This document shows positions 24,523 through 32,598 of a DNA stretch of 36,773 bases, piece after piece. Source of the stretch: Acidobacteriota bacterium (GTDB lineage Bacteria; Acidobacteriota; Terriglobia; Acidiferrales; UBA7541); NCBI GenBank assembly GCA_003166795.1, contig PMUS01000059.1, positions 1,948 through 38,720 of the forward strand. The letters are read 5' to 3'. The stretch's first letter is position 1, and each line of letters opens with the position of its first letter. The notes below the pieces were generated by a model that worked only from the letters and a program-made list of their open reading frames with translations, did no database searches and was not told where the DNA came from. The translations under genes and the position numbers were made by a program.

Positions 24523-24551
24523 GCTGTGACCGGGATTTTCAGTGCTATAAT
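24523..24551 (+). promoter_or_regulatory. extended -10 promoter of the flavoprotein gene
   Basis: A perfect TATAAT (24546-24551) preceded by TGC, giving the extended -10 TG-N-TATAAT. A weak -35 (CTGTGA) lies 16 nt upstream. The transcript would start near 24558 and have about 65 nt of leader. Confidence 0.65.
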
Positions 24552-24622
24552 TTCCGCCAGTTTCAAGCCGGGTGTGTTTGCGCGGGCCGTATCCTAATCA
24601 CAACGGGATCGTTATAGGGGCC

Positions 24623-25813
24623 ATGAAAGAAATCGCGATTGTCGGAGGCGGACCCGCCGGCGCGCTTTGCGGCGAACGCCTCGCGAGCCAGGGATTCCAT
24701 GTAACAATTTTCGACGAGCGCCTGGCGTGGGAAAAGCCCTGCGGCGGCGGTCTCACCCATAAGGCGATCCAGGCGTACCCTTTCCTGCTCGACGGACCTC
24801 AACCCAAGAAAATTGTGCGGACGGCGGAGCTGATTTCCGGCTGCGGGCGCCGCGCGCGACTCGAGATGAGCCACCCGATCGTGATTTACGCGCGCAAGGT
24901 GCTGAACGGGCTGCTGCTCGACCGGGCTGTCGCGGCGGGATGCACGGCCGTGCGCTCGCGTGTGACCAGCGTGAACACGGATGACCCGCAGGTTCGCCTG
25001 ATGGCGGGCGGCGAAGAACGCCGGTCGGACTTCGTGGTGCTCGCGGCGGGAGCGCGCAACCAACTGCTGCCGGAAACGACGGCGCTCGGGGCGATGGATT
25101 TGGAAATGACGCTCGGCTATTTCGTGCCGACCGAGGAAGACATCATCAAGGTGAAATTCCTGACGGAGTTCGAGGGCTACTTATGGTCGTTTCCGCGCGC
25201 CGATCATCTTTCTGTCGGCATCTGCGCAAAGATGGGCCAGAATCCGACGCAGCAGCTCCGCCGCCACCTCGACCAATTCGTCCAGGAAGAAAAGATTTCC
25301 ATGGAGGGCGCGCGATTTTATAGCCACGTTCTGCCTTCGCCGGAAGCGCAGACGATACGCGGCCGCCGCATCGCCGGAAAAAACTGGGCGATGGTGGGCG
25401 ACGCCGCGGCGTGCGTGGACCCGCTCACTGGCGAGGGCCTTTATTACGCGCTGCGTTCCGGCGATTTGCTTGCGCAGGCGCTGATGGAAGGCCAGCCGCA
25501 AGCCTATCCCGAGCGGTTGCGGGCGGCTTTTTCCGCCGATCTGGAATTCGCCGCCAAGATCGCGCGAAGGATATTTCGCGGCAACTTTCTGGGTGGAGCG
25601 ATCACCACTCGAATGGTGCAGGTGCTGAGCCACTCGCCGGCATTCCGCGATCTGATCGGCGAGGTCTTCAGCGGCTCGCAGGATTATCGCAGCTTGAAGA
25701 GCCGCCTGTGGGACCAGCTCGGCGTTACGTTCGTGCAATTTGCGCGCAGCTTTCTCGCGCCGCGCGCGATCATTGCCACGCCGCGCCAGCCGCGCCGCGA
25801 GCCATCGCCATGA
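24623..25813 (+). CDS. geranylgeranyl-reductase-family FAD-dependent oxidoreductase
   Basis: A 396-residue flavoprotein. The N-terminal dinucleotide-binding motif is IAIVGGGPAGALCGERLA, the substrate region has WEKPCGGGLTHKAI, and the second FAD motif is AMVGDAAACVDPLTGEGLYYALRSG (split around Asp260). This layout is that of geranylgeranyl reductases and related enzymes that saturate isoprenoid chains, for example on quinones or lipids; some relatives are hydroxylases. The actual substrate cannot be read from the sequence. ATG 24623 is chosen because the Rossmann motif begins 6 residues later. The gene overlaps the thioesterase gene as ATGA, so the two are coupled. Confidence 0.85.
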   Translation: MKEIAIVGGGPAGALCGERLASQGFHVTIFDERLAWEKPCGGGLTHKAIQAYPFLLDGPQPKKIVRTAELISGCGRRARLEMSHPIVIYARKVLNGLLLDRAVAAGCTAVRSRVTSVNTDDPQVRLMAGGEERRSDFVVLAAGARNQLLPETTALGAMDLEMTLGYFVPTEEDIIKVKFLTEFEGYLWSFPRADHLSVGICAKMGQNPTQQLRRHLDQFVQEEKISMEGARFYSHVLPSPEAQTIRGRRIAGKNWAMVGDAAACVDPLTGEGLYYALRSGDLLAQALMEGQPQAYPERLRAAFSADLEFAAKIARRIFRGNFLGGAITTRMVQVLSHSPAFRDLIGEVFSGSQDYRSLKSRLWDQLGVTFVQFARSFLAPRAIIATPRQPRREPSP

Positions 25814-26328
25814 AACCACGGAGAGCCAAGCGCAGCACGAGTATGTCGAAGCATTCTTCGAAACGTAATTCGAAGCCGGCCTCAAAGCCAGCGCCAAAAA
25901 AGACATCCGAAAAAACGGCCGCCGGGTTGCTCGAGCGGCGCCCTCGGATCGGCCTCGAAGCGACTGCCGAGCGCGTGGTCGCGCCCGAACACACAATTCA
26001 GGTGGTCAATCCGAATCTCCCAGCCGTCTTTTCGACTCCCTCCATGATTGGATTGATGGAGCATGCGACAGTGCTGGCCATATCCTCTGAATTGCCACCC
26101 GGTGCGATTTCAGTTGGCACGCGAATTGAAGTGGATCACTTGAAGGCCGTGGGACCGGGCGCGACCGTTCGCGCGTGGGCGCGGTTCGTGAAATACGAAG
26201 GTCGCTTCCTTGTCTTCGATGTCGAGGCGCGTTCCGGTGAACATCTGATCGGGCGCGGGCGCGTGTTCCGCGCCATCGTTCACCCGGGAGAGCACGGCGC
26301 GAGAGCTCAAGCTCGCGCGCAGCAGTAA
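25810..26328 (+). CDS. FlK-type hotdog thioesterase
   Basis: A 172-residue hotdog-fold protein. The first 50 residues are a Lys/Ser-rich, probably disordered extension (in-frame alternative ATG at 25843). The hotdog core then shows AVFSTPSMIGLMEHAT and EVDHLKAVGPGATV. Thr76, Glu84 and His110 have the same spacing (8 and 26) as the catalytic Thr42, Glu50 and His76 of fluoroacetyl-CoA thioesterase FlK. It therefore probably hydrolyses a small acyl-CoA; fluoroacetate itself is unlikely to be the natural substrate. It overlaps the flavoprotein gene by 4 nt (ATGA), suggesting a shared pathway. It ends 9 nt from the convergent DUF2911 gene; a 7-bp inverted repeat (GCGCGAG/CTCGCGC) lies in its last codons. 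Confidence 0.8.
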   Translation: MKPRRAKRSTSMSKHSSKRNSKPASKPAPKKTSEKTAAGLLERRPRIGLEATAERVVAPEHTIQVVNPNLPAVFSTPSMIGLMEHATVLAISSELPPGAISVGTRIEVDHLKAVGPGATVRAWARFVKYEGRFLVFDVEARSGEHLIGRGRVFRAIVHPGEHGARAQARAQQ

Positions 26329-26337
26329 GCTCCCCCC

Positions 26338-26880
26338 TTACTTCTTCTCGGAAATTTGCACCGAGGCCTGCGTGGATTCCCAAGCCAGACGCAGCGTGCA
26401 CGCGCCGCCGCTCTGATCGAACGCGATCATGAAGTTCTCCATCGGCGAATCCAGCTTCGACACTTTCATCGGCACGCGCACGAAGTCGTACGATTCCCCC
26501 GGATAGGGGATGCCCCACTCGCCTGTTTGCTTGCTGATGATCAGCGTCCATGCCTCCGCTGTGGGGAGCGCGAAAAGCGTGTAGCTTCCCGCGGGAACCG
26601 TCTTGCCTCCCACGTTCGCGTTCGCATCAATCACAAATGTTGTCGCTTCGTTCGCGCCGGCGCGCCACGGCTCGCCATAGGGCACCAGGCCCCCGAAAAT
26701 CTTGCGTCCCTTCATCCTCGGACTCGAATAGTCCACGTGGATCGTCTTGCCATCTGGAAATTTACAATCGGCCTTTGCCGGCGGGCTCGCGACATTGCCT
26801 CCCATCTGGGCGCGACCGGGGGTGGCAAAGGCAGCGGCAAGCAACATCACGGTGCAGACGGCTCCGGGATTGATTCGCAT
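26338..26880 (-). CDS. exported DUF2911 protein
   Basis: A 180-residue protein with a signal peptide (MRINPGAVCTVMLLAAAFA, cleavage near GRA-Q at about residue 24). The mature part follows the DUF2911 pattern: HVDYSSPRMKGRKIFGGLVPYGEPWRAG-like start (about 48-75), TTFVIDANANVGGKTVPAGSY-like middle (split at about 79-99) and SKQTGEWGIPY. DUF2911 proteins are predicted beta-rich secreted proteins of unknown function, frequent in Acidobacteriota and Bacteroidota. The ATG has a perfect TGAGGAG site 5 nt upstream. It lies 9 nt after the membrane protein gene and is probably co-transcribed with it. Confidence 0.85.
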   Translation of the reverse strand: MRINPGAVCTVMLLAAAFATPGRAQMGGNVASPPAKADCKFPDGKTIHVDYSSPRMKGRKIFGGLVPYGEPWRAGANEATTFVIDANANVGGKTVPAGSYTLFALPTAEAWTLIISKQTGEWGIPYPGESYDFVRVPMKVSKLDSPMENFMIAFDQSGGACTLRLAWESTQASVQISEKK

Positions 26881-26889
26881 GTTTTCTCC

Positions 26890-28488
26890 TCAGGCTGAGA
26901 TGTCCGTTAGCTTAGACGCATTCAGACGGCGATTCGATTCGCTGCGAATGAAAATCAGCACGGAAACCAACGCGGCCAGGGCGGCAAACCAGGTCACAGC
27001 AATCAAATGAACGACCCAACCCGCGGTTTTCCCGATTCTTGCCAATAGAAATGGCAGAAAGTTGAACGCCGTGATGTGCGCGTAGTCCCACGGATCGTAA
27101 GTCATCGAATCGTTGACGAGACCCCACTGATCCATTTTCCCCAGACTAAACGCGACGATGTTCTTCATGCGCAGCGCGACGACAAATGTCGGATGGCCGA
27201 TCGTGTCCAGCTGATAGATCTCGAGCGGGCACCAGAACATCACGGACGCGACCTGGACGAAGACGCTGGTCACGATAAACGCGATCCCCATCGCCCAGAC
27301 AATCCCGCCAAGTTTCGCGCGATGACGCATCAGCAGCGGCACGGAAATAAACGCGACGAGCTGCGCCGCGGTCGAAACGTACCGGTCGCCCCATGCGAAA
27401 TCCCCACTCCAGTCCGTAAACGTCGAGTAGAAGCAGGTGTTCGCAAGCAAAAGCGCGGTGAAAGCGATCAAGTAGGCTCGAATCTCAGGCCGGAAGCGTC
27501 TCCAACCCACCGCGCAAAGAATCACCGCCAGCACCAGGAGCGGATCGAATAGGAAGATGGACTTTTCCGGGGTGAATAGCGCGCCGAGGAATCCCACATG
27601 GAATGGCATTTCGAACGGATACGCGGCGGGCAGCGCGGGGTTCAGCATTTTCTGTTCGCGGCCAAACACGCCCATGTATGTGGTGAAGAACGAACCGAAG
27701 CGCTGATATTGGTACAGACGATCGAGCAGAAGGAATATCGCATAGACAGGCAGCGCCATTTTCGCGTAACGGGCGAATCGCGAACGCAATTCCGGCCCGC
27801 GCGCGCCAGAAAACCACGTCACCAGAGCGAGAAAAAGAAACACCGCGAGCAGATCCATCCCGGTTGTCAGGCGCGTGAGCAGATTTGCGCCGAGCGCGAG
27901 CGAGCCGATCAGCAGTGCGCGGCGGTCGCCGCTGCGGAGCCATTGGTACTGAAATGCGAGCCCCGTGAGAGTCAGCAGCAGGATGTAGTTGTTCTCCATC
28001 ATGTTCTGCGTGTAATGGAAAAACGTGGTGCAGAAAATCAGCGCCAGCACTCCCGCGATCTGCTGTTTGACGCTGAACCCGAAAAGCCCAAGCAAGCGGA
28101 AGCAAACCAGCGCGCTTAGGACGCAGACCAGAATATTAGTGCTGTAACTTACGACAATATCGCGCACGGTGGGATCTGCGTCGTAGCCGTCAAACGCAGG
28201 CAGGCGCTCGATATAGGTGCCGACGATGTCAGACGGCAACATCAGCAGGGACTGGCCGATGCCGTACCAGCCGTAGAGCTTCCCGTTGCGTCCGTGGATG
28301 CCGAACGTGGGGTAGTCCTGGGGATCAACAGCAGGCTCGGATGTCCAGAAAGAGTGCGTGGCCTGCAGGCGATGCGTCGTGTCGCTCGAGCCGAGCTCGC
28401 CGGATTGCACCACGAACGCCCCAAGAAATGCCGCGAGGCCTATGAGAAATGCGGGGTTGCGGAACAGACGGCGGAGGCGAGCGATCAT
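26890..28488 (-). CDS. large polytopic membrane protein, glycosyltransferase-C-like
   Basis: A 532-residue integral membrane protein with about 10-12 hydrophobic helices, e.g. PAFLIGLAAFLGAFVVQSG at the N-terminus and VIHLIA-like helices near the C-terminus. An extracytoplasmic loop sits between the first two helices (about 30-105, with YPTFGIHGRNGKLYGWYGIG). The layout resembles GT-C-type glycosyltransferases or mannosyltransferase-like proteins, but I do not see the DD or ED motif that would settle it, so function is unknown. ATG 28488 has no Shine-Dalgarno and sits 12 nt after a putative -10. The DUF2911 gene follows after 9 nt. Confidence 0.75.
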   Translation of the reverse strand: MIARLRRLFRNPAFLIGLAAFLGAFVVQSGELGSSDTTHRLQATHSFWTSEPAVDPQDYPTFGIHGRNGKLYGWYGIGQSLLMLPSDIVGTYIERLPAFDGYDADPTVRDIVVSYSTNILVCVLSALVCFRLLGLFGFSVKQQIAGVLALIFCTTFFHYTQNMMENNYILLLTLTGLAFQYQWLRSGDRRALLIGSLALGANLLTRLTTGMDLLAVFLFLALVTWFSGARGPELRSRFARYAKMALPVYAIFLLLDRLYQYQRFGSFFTTYMGVFGREQKMLNPALPAAYPFEMPFHVGFLGALFTPEKSIFLFDPLLVLAVILCAVGWRRFRPEIRAYLIAFTALLLANTCFYSTFTDWSGDFAWGDRYVSTAAQLVAFISVPLLMRHRAKLGGIVWAMGIAFIVTSVFVQVASVMFWCPLEIYQLDTIGHPTFVVALRMKNIVAFSLGKMDQWGLVNDSMTYDPWDYAHITAFNFLPFLLARIGKTAGWVVHLIAVTWFAALAALVSVLIFIRSESNRRLNASKLTDISA

Positions 28489-28500
28489 CGTGGCAGGCGC

Positions 28501-28529
28501 ATCCTAGTCCACGCCCGCGCTGGATTCAA
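28501..28529 (-). promoter_or_regulatory. putative promoter of the polytopic membrane protein gene
   Basis: On the minus strand TTGAAT (28529-28524), 17 nt, TAGGAT (28506-28501). Only 12 nt separate the -10 from the ATG at 28488, so the mRNA would be almost leaderless. Confidence 0.45.
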
Positions 28530-28568
28530 GCGCTCCCGGAGCGGTCCGCAATGCGCGCAGTCAAAAAG

Positions 28569-28597
28569 TTGCTGCGATTTCGAAGGTAGCCTAAGAT
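28569..28597 (+). promoter_or_regulatory. putative tRNA-Leu promoter
   Basis: TTGCTG (28569-28574), 17 nt, TAAGAT (28592-28597), ending 8 nt before the first tRNA base. Spacing is right but both boxes are moderate and the 5' leader would be very short. Confidence 0.4.
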
Positions 28598-28605
28598 ATT
28601 CGCAC

Positions 28606-28691
28606 GCCGGAGTGGCGGAATGGCAGACGCGGCGGACTCAAAATCCGTTGGTCGCAAGGCCGTGTGGGTTCGACTCCCTCCTCCGGCACCA
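28606..28691 (+). tRNA. tRNA-Leu (anticodon CAA)
   Basis: A complete 86-nt class II tRNA with encoded CCA end. The acceptor stem is GCCGGAG/CTCCGGC. The anticodon arm is GCGGA-CTCAAAA-TCCGT with anticodon CAA at 28639-28641, reading UUG. The long variable arm folds as GGTC-GCAA-GGCC. The T-arm is GTGGG-TTCGACT-CCCTC, which leaves one U-U mismatch at its second pair (28665/28679). It lies between the divergent membrane protein gene and the convergent SnoaL-like gene, whose stop is 8 nt away. Confidence 0.95.
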
Positions 28692-28697
28692 GCATTC

Positions 28698-28713
28698 CTT
28701 CACGGCTGTGAAG
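28698..28713. other. small hairpin between tRNA-Leu and the SnoaL-like gene
   Basis: CTTCAC, loop GGCT, GTGAAG: a perfect 6-bp stem overlapping the SnoaL-like stop codon and 7 nt after the tRNA. No T-run on either side. It may help end tRNA-Leu transcription or be chance. Confidence 0.3.
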
Positions 28714-29140
28714 CGGCTGCGGGGCGCGCCTCCACCACGGTGTGAAACAGGATTTTCCCGTGGCGGACCACAAACGCGTCAGTACCGGCCATCGAGCCGG
28801 GTTTCCCTGGATTCGATACCCAGTGTTCGTACCCCACATCGCCGTCGGCTGTGACCTTCGCCTCGAAAACCGGCGCGGGAGCCTTGCCATCGCCATTCGC
28901 GAAGAACGATTCGAATAGGCGGCGCAGCGCGGGCTTCCCCTGCACCGTTTGTTTCGGCGCTATAAAGATCGCGTCGTCAGCATAGTCGCTCAACACGCCT
29001 TCCAAATCGTGCTGCGTGAAAACGGCAAGGTGATGCGTCACCACTTGCTCGGGCGTCCTCGCGTCCGGCGAGTTCTGCGCCTGCATTGAGAAAACGCAAA
29101 GAAAGGATAGGGCTGCGCTTGCGAGAGGGGCTTTTTTCAT
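28700..29140 (-). CDS. exported SnoaL-like (NTF2-fold) protein
   Basis: A 146-residue protein with a signal peptide (MKKAPLASAALSFLCVFSMQA, cleavage near QA-QNS). The mature part has the SnoaL/NTF2-like pattern: TPEQVVTHHLAVFTQHDLEGVLSDYADDAIFI-like start (about 30-60), GKPALRRLFESFF, and an ending with DAFVVRHGKILFHTVV. NTF2-fold proteins are small cone-shaped pockets that bind or convert varied ligands; the role here is unknown. ATG 29140 has GGAG 6 nt upstream. It follows nadX after 35 nt and may be the last gene of the NAD operon, although its function need not be related. Confidence 0.8.
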   Translation of the reverse strand: MKKAPLASAALSFLCVFSMQAQNSPDARTPEQVVTHHLAVFTQHDLEGVLSDYADDAIFIAPKQTVQGKPALRRLFESFFANGDGKAPAPVFEAKVTADGDVGYEHWVSNPGKPGSMAGTDAFVVRHGKILFHTVVEARPAAASQP

Positions 29141-29175
29141 CGTTCGCTCCAATCCTTTGAAAATCAAACTATGGG

Positions 29176-29979
29176 CTATGTTCCCACACGCAGAGAACGC
29201 GTGAGGTTCTTCAGCGTCGCGACCGCCGAGAATGCGGCGAGCTGCGAGGTCCGCGGATTCGATTTCGACGGCACGTTTTCCACCTTCATCGTGAGCTTTC
29301 CGAATTCGCCGTGGACGCGAATCTCGTGCACGTTTTCACTTCCTCCCGGCACGGCCACGATGCGCACGCGAACCGGTACCGCGGGGTCAACGGCCAATCG
29401 CAGCGAAGCCGCCACGTTTGAGGTCGCGGGAAACGCGCGCGCGGCCTCCTCGGCCGTGCCCTCGAAGATGACGGCCTCCTCCTTGAAACCATCGAGTTGC
29501 AGGCCGCGCTCCACCACATATTTCGATCCCTGCAGCGCCGCGATTGGCTTTCGACTCGTCAGTTGCGCGAATTCGATCCGGCCAATGGACGCGGACTTGA
29601 TACCGTCGAGCCCGGCGATGGCTCCCGACGGAACATAGATCGTGCAATTCCTCTCGTGTGCCTGGCGAAACCACTCTTCCCTGCCGAGCAAGCCGCCCAC
29701 GCTCATGATCAACATGTCGCGGCCCTGCGCGAGCGCCTTGGGAACGAATTCCGGCAGCGCCGCCTGGCTCGCAGCTTCCACTGCCAGCTCGCAGCGCTCG
29801 ATCATCTCGTCAATTGAAACGACCGGCGGGTGGCCGAAAAGCTCCTTGGACAGGCATTCGGCTCGAGCGTGGTCCTGGTCCGCCAGCGCGACAAGCTCCG
29901 CATCCAGTTGTTGTTGATCGAGAGCCGTGGCGATCACGCGGCCGATGGCTCCGACGCCGAGTATTCCGATTTTCAGCAT
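29176..29979 (-). CDS. nadX: L-aspartate dehydrogenase
   Basis: Oxidises L-aspartate to iminoaspartate using NAD(P), supplying the substrate of quinolinate synthase. A 267-residue protein beginning with the Rossmann motif KIGILGVGAIGRVIATAL, with the family features EAASQAALPEF, MSVGGLLG, YVPSGAIAGLDGIKSA and a C-terminal catalytic/dimerisation domain with ATSNVAASLRLA. ATG 29979 fits the usual NadX start; a longer frame reaches 30024, overlapping nadA. It is 13 nt after nadA in an operon niaR-nadC-nadA-nadX that lacks nadB, so it most likely replaces L-aspartate oxidase, allowing oxygen-independent synthesis. Confidence 0.9.
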   Translation of the reverse strand: MLKIGILGVGAIGRVIATALDQQQLDAELVALADQDHARAECLSKELFGHPPVVSIDEMIERCELAVEAASQAALPEFVPKALAQGRDMLIMSVGGLLGREEWFRQAHERNCTIYVPSGAIAGLDGIKSASIGRIEFAQLTSRKPIAALQGSKYVVERGLQLDGFKEEAVIFEGTAEEAARAFPATSNVAASLRLAVDPAVPVRVRIVAVPGGSENVHEIRVHGEFGKLTMKVENVPSKSNPRTSQLAAFSAVATLKNLTRSLRVGT

Positions 29980-29992
29980 ATATGTGCCGGTC

Positions 29993-31018
29993 TCAAGCGA
30001 GTTCGAGCATGCGGTCAATGGCACGCTTCGCCTTGTGCGCGATTTCAGTGGGCACCGTAATCTGCGGCGTCAGTGTCTCGAGCGATCGAATCACTTTGTC
30101 GAGCGTGATGGTTTTCATGAACGCGCAGATCGCGTTCGGATTCACAGGATGAAACGTCTTCTCCGGGTATTTCTTGTTAAGCTGATGCATGATGCCGAGC
30201 TCGGTTCCCACGGCAAACTCCGCGGCGGACGATTCTCCGATGTGCCGGAGCATTCCTTCGGTGGAAAGAAAAAACGTGCGGTCTTGCGGCAGCGTGCCGT
30301 CGAGTGCCTTGGACATGCACGAACTCACGCAGCCGCACTCAGGATGCAGCAGCAGCTCGATGTCGGGATGCTGATCCATTATCTCGACAACCTGCTCTGG
30401 GCGAATCGTCTTGTGCACGTGGCAATAGCCCGGATACGCGACGATGTTGTTGCGTCCGGTCTGCCGCGCGACGACCTCCGCCAGGAATTTATCCGGGAGA
30501 AAAAGAATCGTCCGGTCGGCAGGAATGGCGCGGACCACCTTCGCGGCGTTCGCCGAGGTGCAGCAATAGTCGCTTTCGGCTTTCACGGCCGCCGACGTGT
30601 TTATATAGGAGACCACCACGGCATCGGGAAGCTTCGCCTTCCACTTGCGCAGCTCCTCGGGCGTGATCGAAGCGGCGAGCGAACAACCGGCACGCAAGTC
30701 CGGCAGCAGCACGATCTTGTCGGGCAGCAAAATCGCCGCCGTTTCCGCCATGAAGTGCACGCCGCAGAAAACGATTACGTTAGCGCTGGTTTTAGCCGCG
30801 GCCTGCGAAAGCTTCAGCGAATCGGCGACAGCGTCGGCTACCTCCTGGACCTCGGGCCGCTGATAATGGTGCGCGAGCAGGATGGCGTTGCGCTCCGCGC
30901 AAAGCGCGCGGACTCGCTCCTGCTTCCGCCGGATCTGCTCCGCGGAGTCCTCTACGTGTTCGATCAGCGGAAGACTGTAGCGTCCTTCAAAACCCTCTGG
31001 GACGGTTACTTCTGGCAT
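29993..31018 (-). CDS. nadA: quinolinate synthase
   Basis: A [4Fe-4S] enzyme that condenses iminoaspartate with dihydroxyacetone phosphate to quinolinate. A 341-residue protein with the three-cysteine cluster pattern of NadA: Cys112 (AGCSLA), Cys228 (HPECGC) and Cys298 (NAICAFM). Other landmarks are LAHHYQRPEVQEVADAV-like substrate contacts (about 49-65), CGVHFMAET and FLPDKFLA. ATG 31018 follows GAGGAG at 8 nt. It is 24 nt after nadC and 13 nt before nadX. Confidence 0.97.
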   Translation of the reverse strand: MPEVTVPEGFEGRYSLPLIEHVEDSAEQIRRKQERVRALCAERNAILLAHHYQRPEVQEVADAVADSLKLSQAAAKTSANVIVFCGVHFMAETAAILLPDKIVLLPDLRAGCSLAASITPEELRKWKAKLPDAVVVSYINTSAAVKAESDYCCTSANAAKVVRAIPADRTILFLPDKFLAEVVARQTGRNNIVAYPGYCHVHKTIRPEQVVEIMDQHPDIELLLHPECGCVSSCMSKALDGTLPQDRTFFLSTEGMLRHIGESSAAEFAVGTELGIMHQLNKKYPEKTFHPVNPNAICAFMKTITLDKVIRSLETLTPQITVPTEIAHKAKRAIDRMLELA

Positions 31019-31042
31019 GACGGGTCTCCTCTTTCAATGAAG

Positions 31043-32002
31043 TTATGAAATCCTCTGGCAGATATCGAGCGCGCGTGCTGAATGCGTCAGGGCGCCGATG
31101 GAAATGGCATCCACACCGCAGGTGGCATACGCTTCCACGTTAGTGTCCGAAATGCCGCCGCTAGCCTCGATCAACGTGTGGTCCCACAGCCCGCCGCGGC
31201 GGAGCATTTCGAGAATTTTGTTGATTCCATCCGGCGCCATGTTGTCGAGCATCAACAGGCACGGATATTGCTCGCCCGCATCTTCCTGCACCCGGCGGAA
31301 GGCTTGCGCCGCCGCGCGCGCCGCGGCTTCGCCGCGTACCTCAACCTCAATGAACGCCGACTCTGCGCGAATCTTCCACGCCTCTTCGATTGCCAGCGGG
31401 GCGGCGTCCTCTTCGCGGCTCGCGAGTAAAGCGAGGTGATTGTTCTTGATGACGACCGCGTCGCCCAGGCCGAGGCGATGTGTTCCGCCGTTGCCGAGAT
31501 GCAGTGCGCGCTTATCGAGGAGCCCCCAGGGAGTCTTTCGCGTGCCCACGATTCGAGTTCCCGACGAGCGCCGCCGCGCGCGTTCCTGCATGCAACGCGA
31601 CGCTGTGGCGATGCCGCTCATTCTTTGCAGCAGATTCAAGCTCACGCGCTCGAGCGAGAGCAGTTTCGACTCGTCTCCTTCGGCACGCAGCAGCGTGTCG
31701 CCGGGCTTGATCACGTCGCCATCCTGTTTTTCGAACGCGACTTCGACTCCATGAGCCCGCACCAGGAAGGCAAACTCCTCAAGTCCCGCGGCAACCCCGC
31801 CTTCGCGAGCTAGAATTGAGGCCGATGCGAACCGGTTCTTCATTCCGAGGGCCCTTGCGGTCAAGTCTTCCGGGGCTAGATCCGTTTGCACCAGTGATTC
31901 AGTGATCGCGCGAACGGCCTGGCAATACGCGGGATTATCGAGCGTGAGGCTCCCGCCTCGAAATAGAGCTTGCTCGATTCGTTGTTCGCGCGTTGCGTTC
32001 AT
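31043..32002 (-). CDS. nadC: nicotinate-nucleotide pyrophosphorylase (carboxylating)
   Basis: Converts quinolinate and PRPP to nicotinate mononucleotide, CO2 and PPi. A 319-residue protein with the quinolinate phosphoribosyltransferase layout: N-terminal open-faced domain, then a barrel with RMSGIATASRCMQ, GTRKTPWGLLDKRAL, GGTHRLGLGDAVVIKNNHL, EVEVRGEAAAR and ASGGISDTNVEAYATCGVDAIS. The first glycine pair of the usual GGG-xNHR box reads GNGGTHR. ATG 32002 lies 22 nt after niaR, with AGGCAGG upstream. Second gene of the NAD operon. Confidence 0.96.
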   Translation of the reverse strand: MNATREQRIEQALFRGGSLTLDNPAYCQAVRAITESLVQTDLAPEDLTARALGMKNRFASASILAREGGVAAGLEEFAFLVRAHGVEVAFEKQDGDVIKPGDTLLRAEGDESKLLSLERVSLNLLQRMSGIATASRCMQERARRRSSGTRIVGTRKTPWGLLDKRALHLGNGGTHRLGLGDAVVIKNNHLALLASREEDAAPLAIEEAWKIRAESAFIEVEVRGEAAARAAAQAFRRVQEDAGEQYPCLLMLDNMAPDGINKILEMLRRGGLWDHTLIEASGGISDTNVEAYATCGVDAISIGALTHSARALDICQRIS

Positions 32003-32024
32003 CCCAAGCGCCTGCCTTCACAAA

Positions 32025-32591
32025 TTACTTCAGAAGAAAGCCTCGCGCGCGTAACCGCGCCTTGGCTCGCGAAATCATCTCCGGCCGTGAGGCCTCAATC
32101 GTGTGCAGATGCACGCCTCCAGTTAAGGAGGAAAGCAGCAACGCGTGCGATGCGCTCACATGCGCAAGAAAATCCTGCAGATCCGCCCTCGATTCGATCA
32201 TCAGCGAACCGCGCAACTCGCCGTAGAGGGGGTGCTCGACGATTACATCCAATATCTTGACGCCGTGATCAACCAGGATTTGAAGCTCTTCTTCGGTCCG
32301 CTCCGGCGCGTGCCGGCAGGCCAGAATCGCCCGATGCCCACGCCCCGCGCGACCAGGCAAGAGGTAACCCCGCGGCGTGGCCACGATGTCTTCGCCGCCG
32401 GCCCGCAGAATCGCCACGTCTTGCACGAGCGATTGGCGGCTCACGCGAAAATGCTTCGCCAGTTCCCCGCCCCGAATCGGGCCGCCGTGGGTGCGCATCC
32501 ATGCCACGATCCGGCGTCGACGTAGTTCGGCTGAATCCGGCCGAATCCCGGGTGAGGATCTCGCTTTCCGCGATCCGTTGGGTGGCTTCAT
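32025..32591 (-). CDS. niaR: NiaR-type niacin-responsive repressor (HTH + 3H domain)
   Basis: A 188-residue regulator. A winged helix-turn-helix lies at about 24-75 (RRRIVAWMRTHGGPIRGGELAKHFRVSRQSL split in two helices), then a 3H domain at about 85-185 with the conserved His residues in CRHAPER, DHGVKILDVIVEHPLYGEL and GGVHLHTIEASR. NiaR represses NAD synthesis or niacin uptake genes when nicotinate is available. As first gene of niaR-nadC-nadA-nadX it probably controls its own operon. The ATG at 32591 has AAGGA just before it. A partially palindromic CTGTCTTGTCAG lies 8 nt upstream. Confidence 0.88.
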   Translation of the reverse strand: MKPPNGSRKARSSPGIRPDSAELRRRRIVAWMRTHGGPIRGGELAKHFRVSRQSLVQDVAILRAGGEDIVATPRGYLLPGRAGRGHRAILACRHAPERTEEELQILVDHGVKILDVIVEHPLYGELRGSLMIESRADLQDFLAHVSASHALLLSSLTGGVHLHTIEASRPEMISRAKARLRARGFLLK

Positions 32592-32598
32592 ATCCTTA

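Noticed and set aside
25411-25809. N-terminal extension of the thioesterase frame
   Set aside because: It lies entirely inside the flavoprotein gene and looks like noise; ATG 25810 forms the usual ATGA coupling.
26290-26320. GCGCGAG/CTCGCGC inverted repeat as a terminator between thioesterase and DUF2911 genes
   Set aside because: It lies within coding sequence and has no T-run on either side; kept only as a remark.
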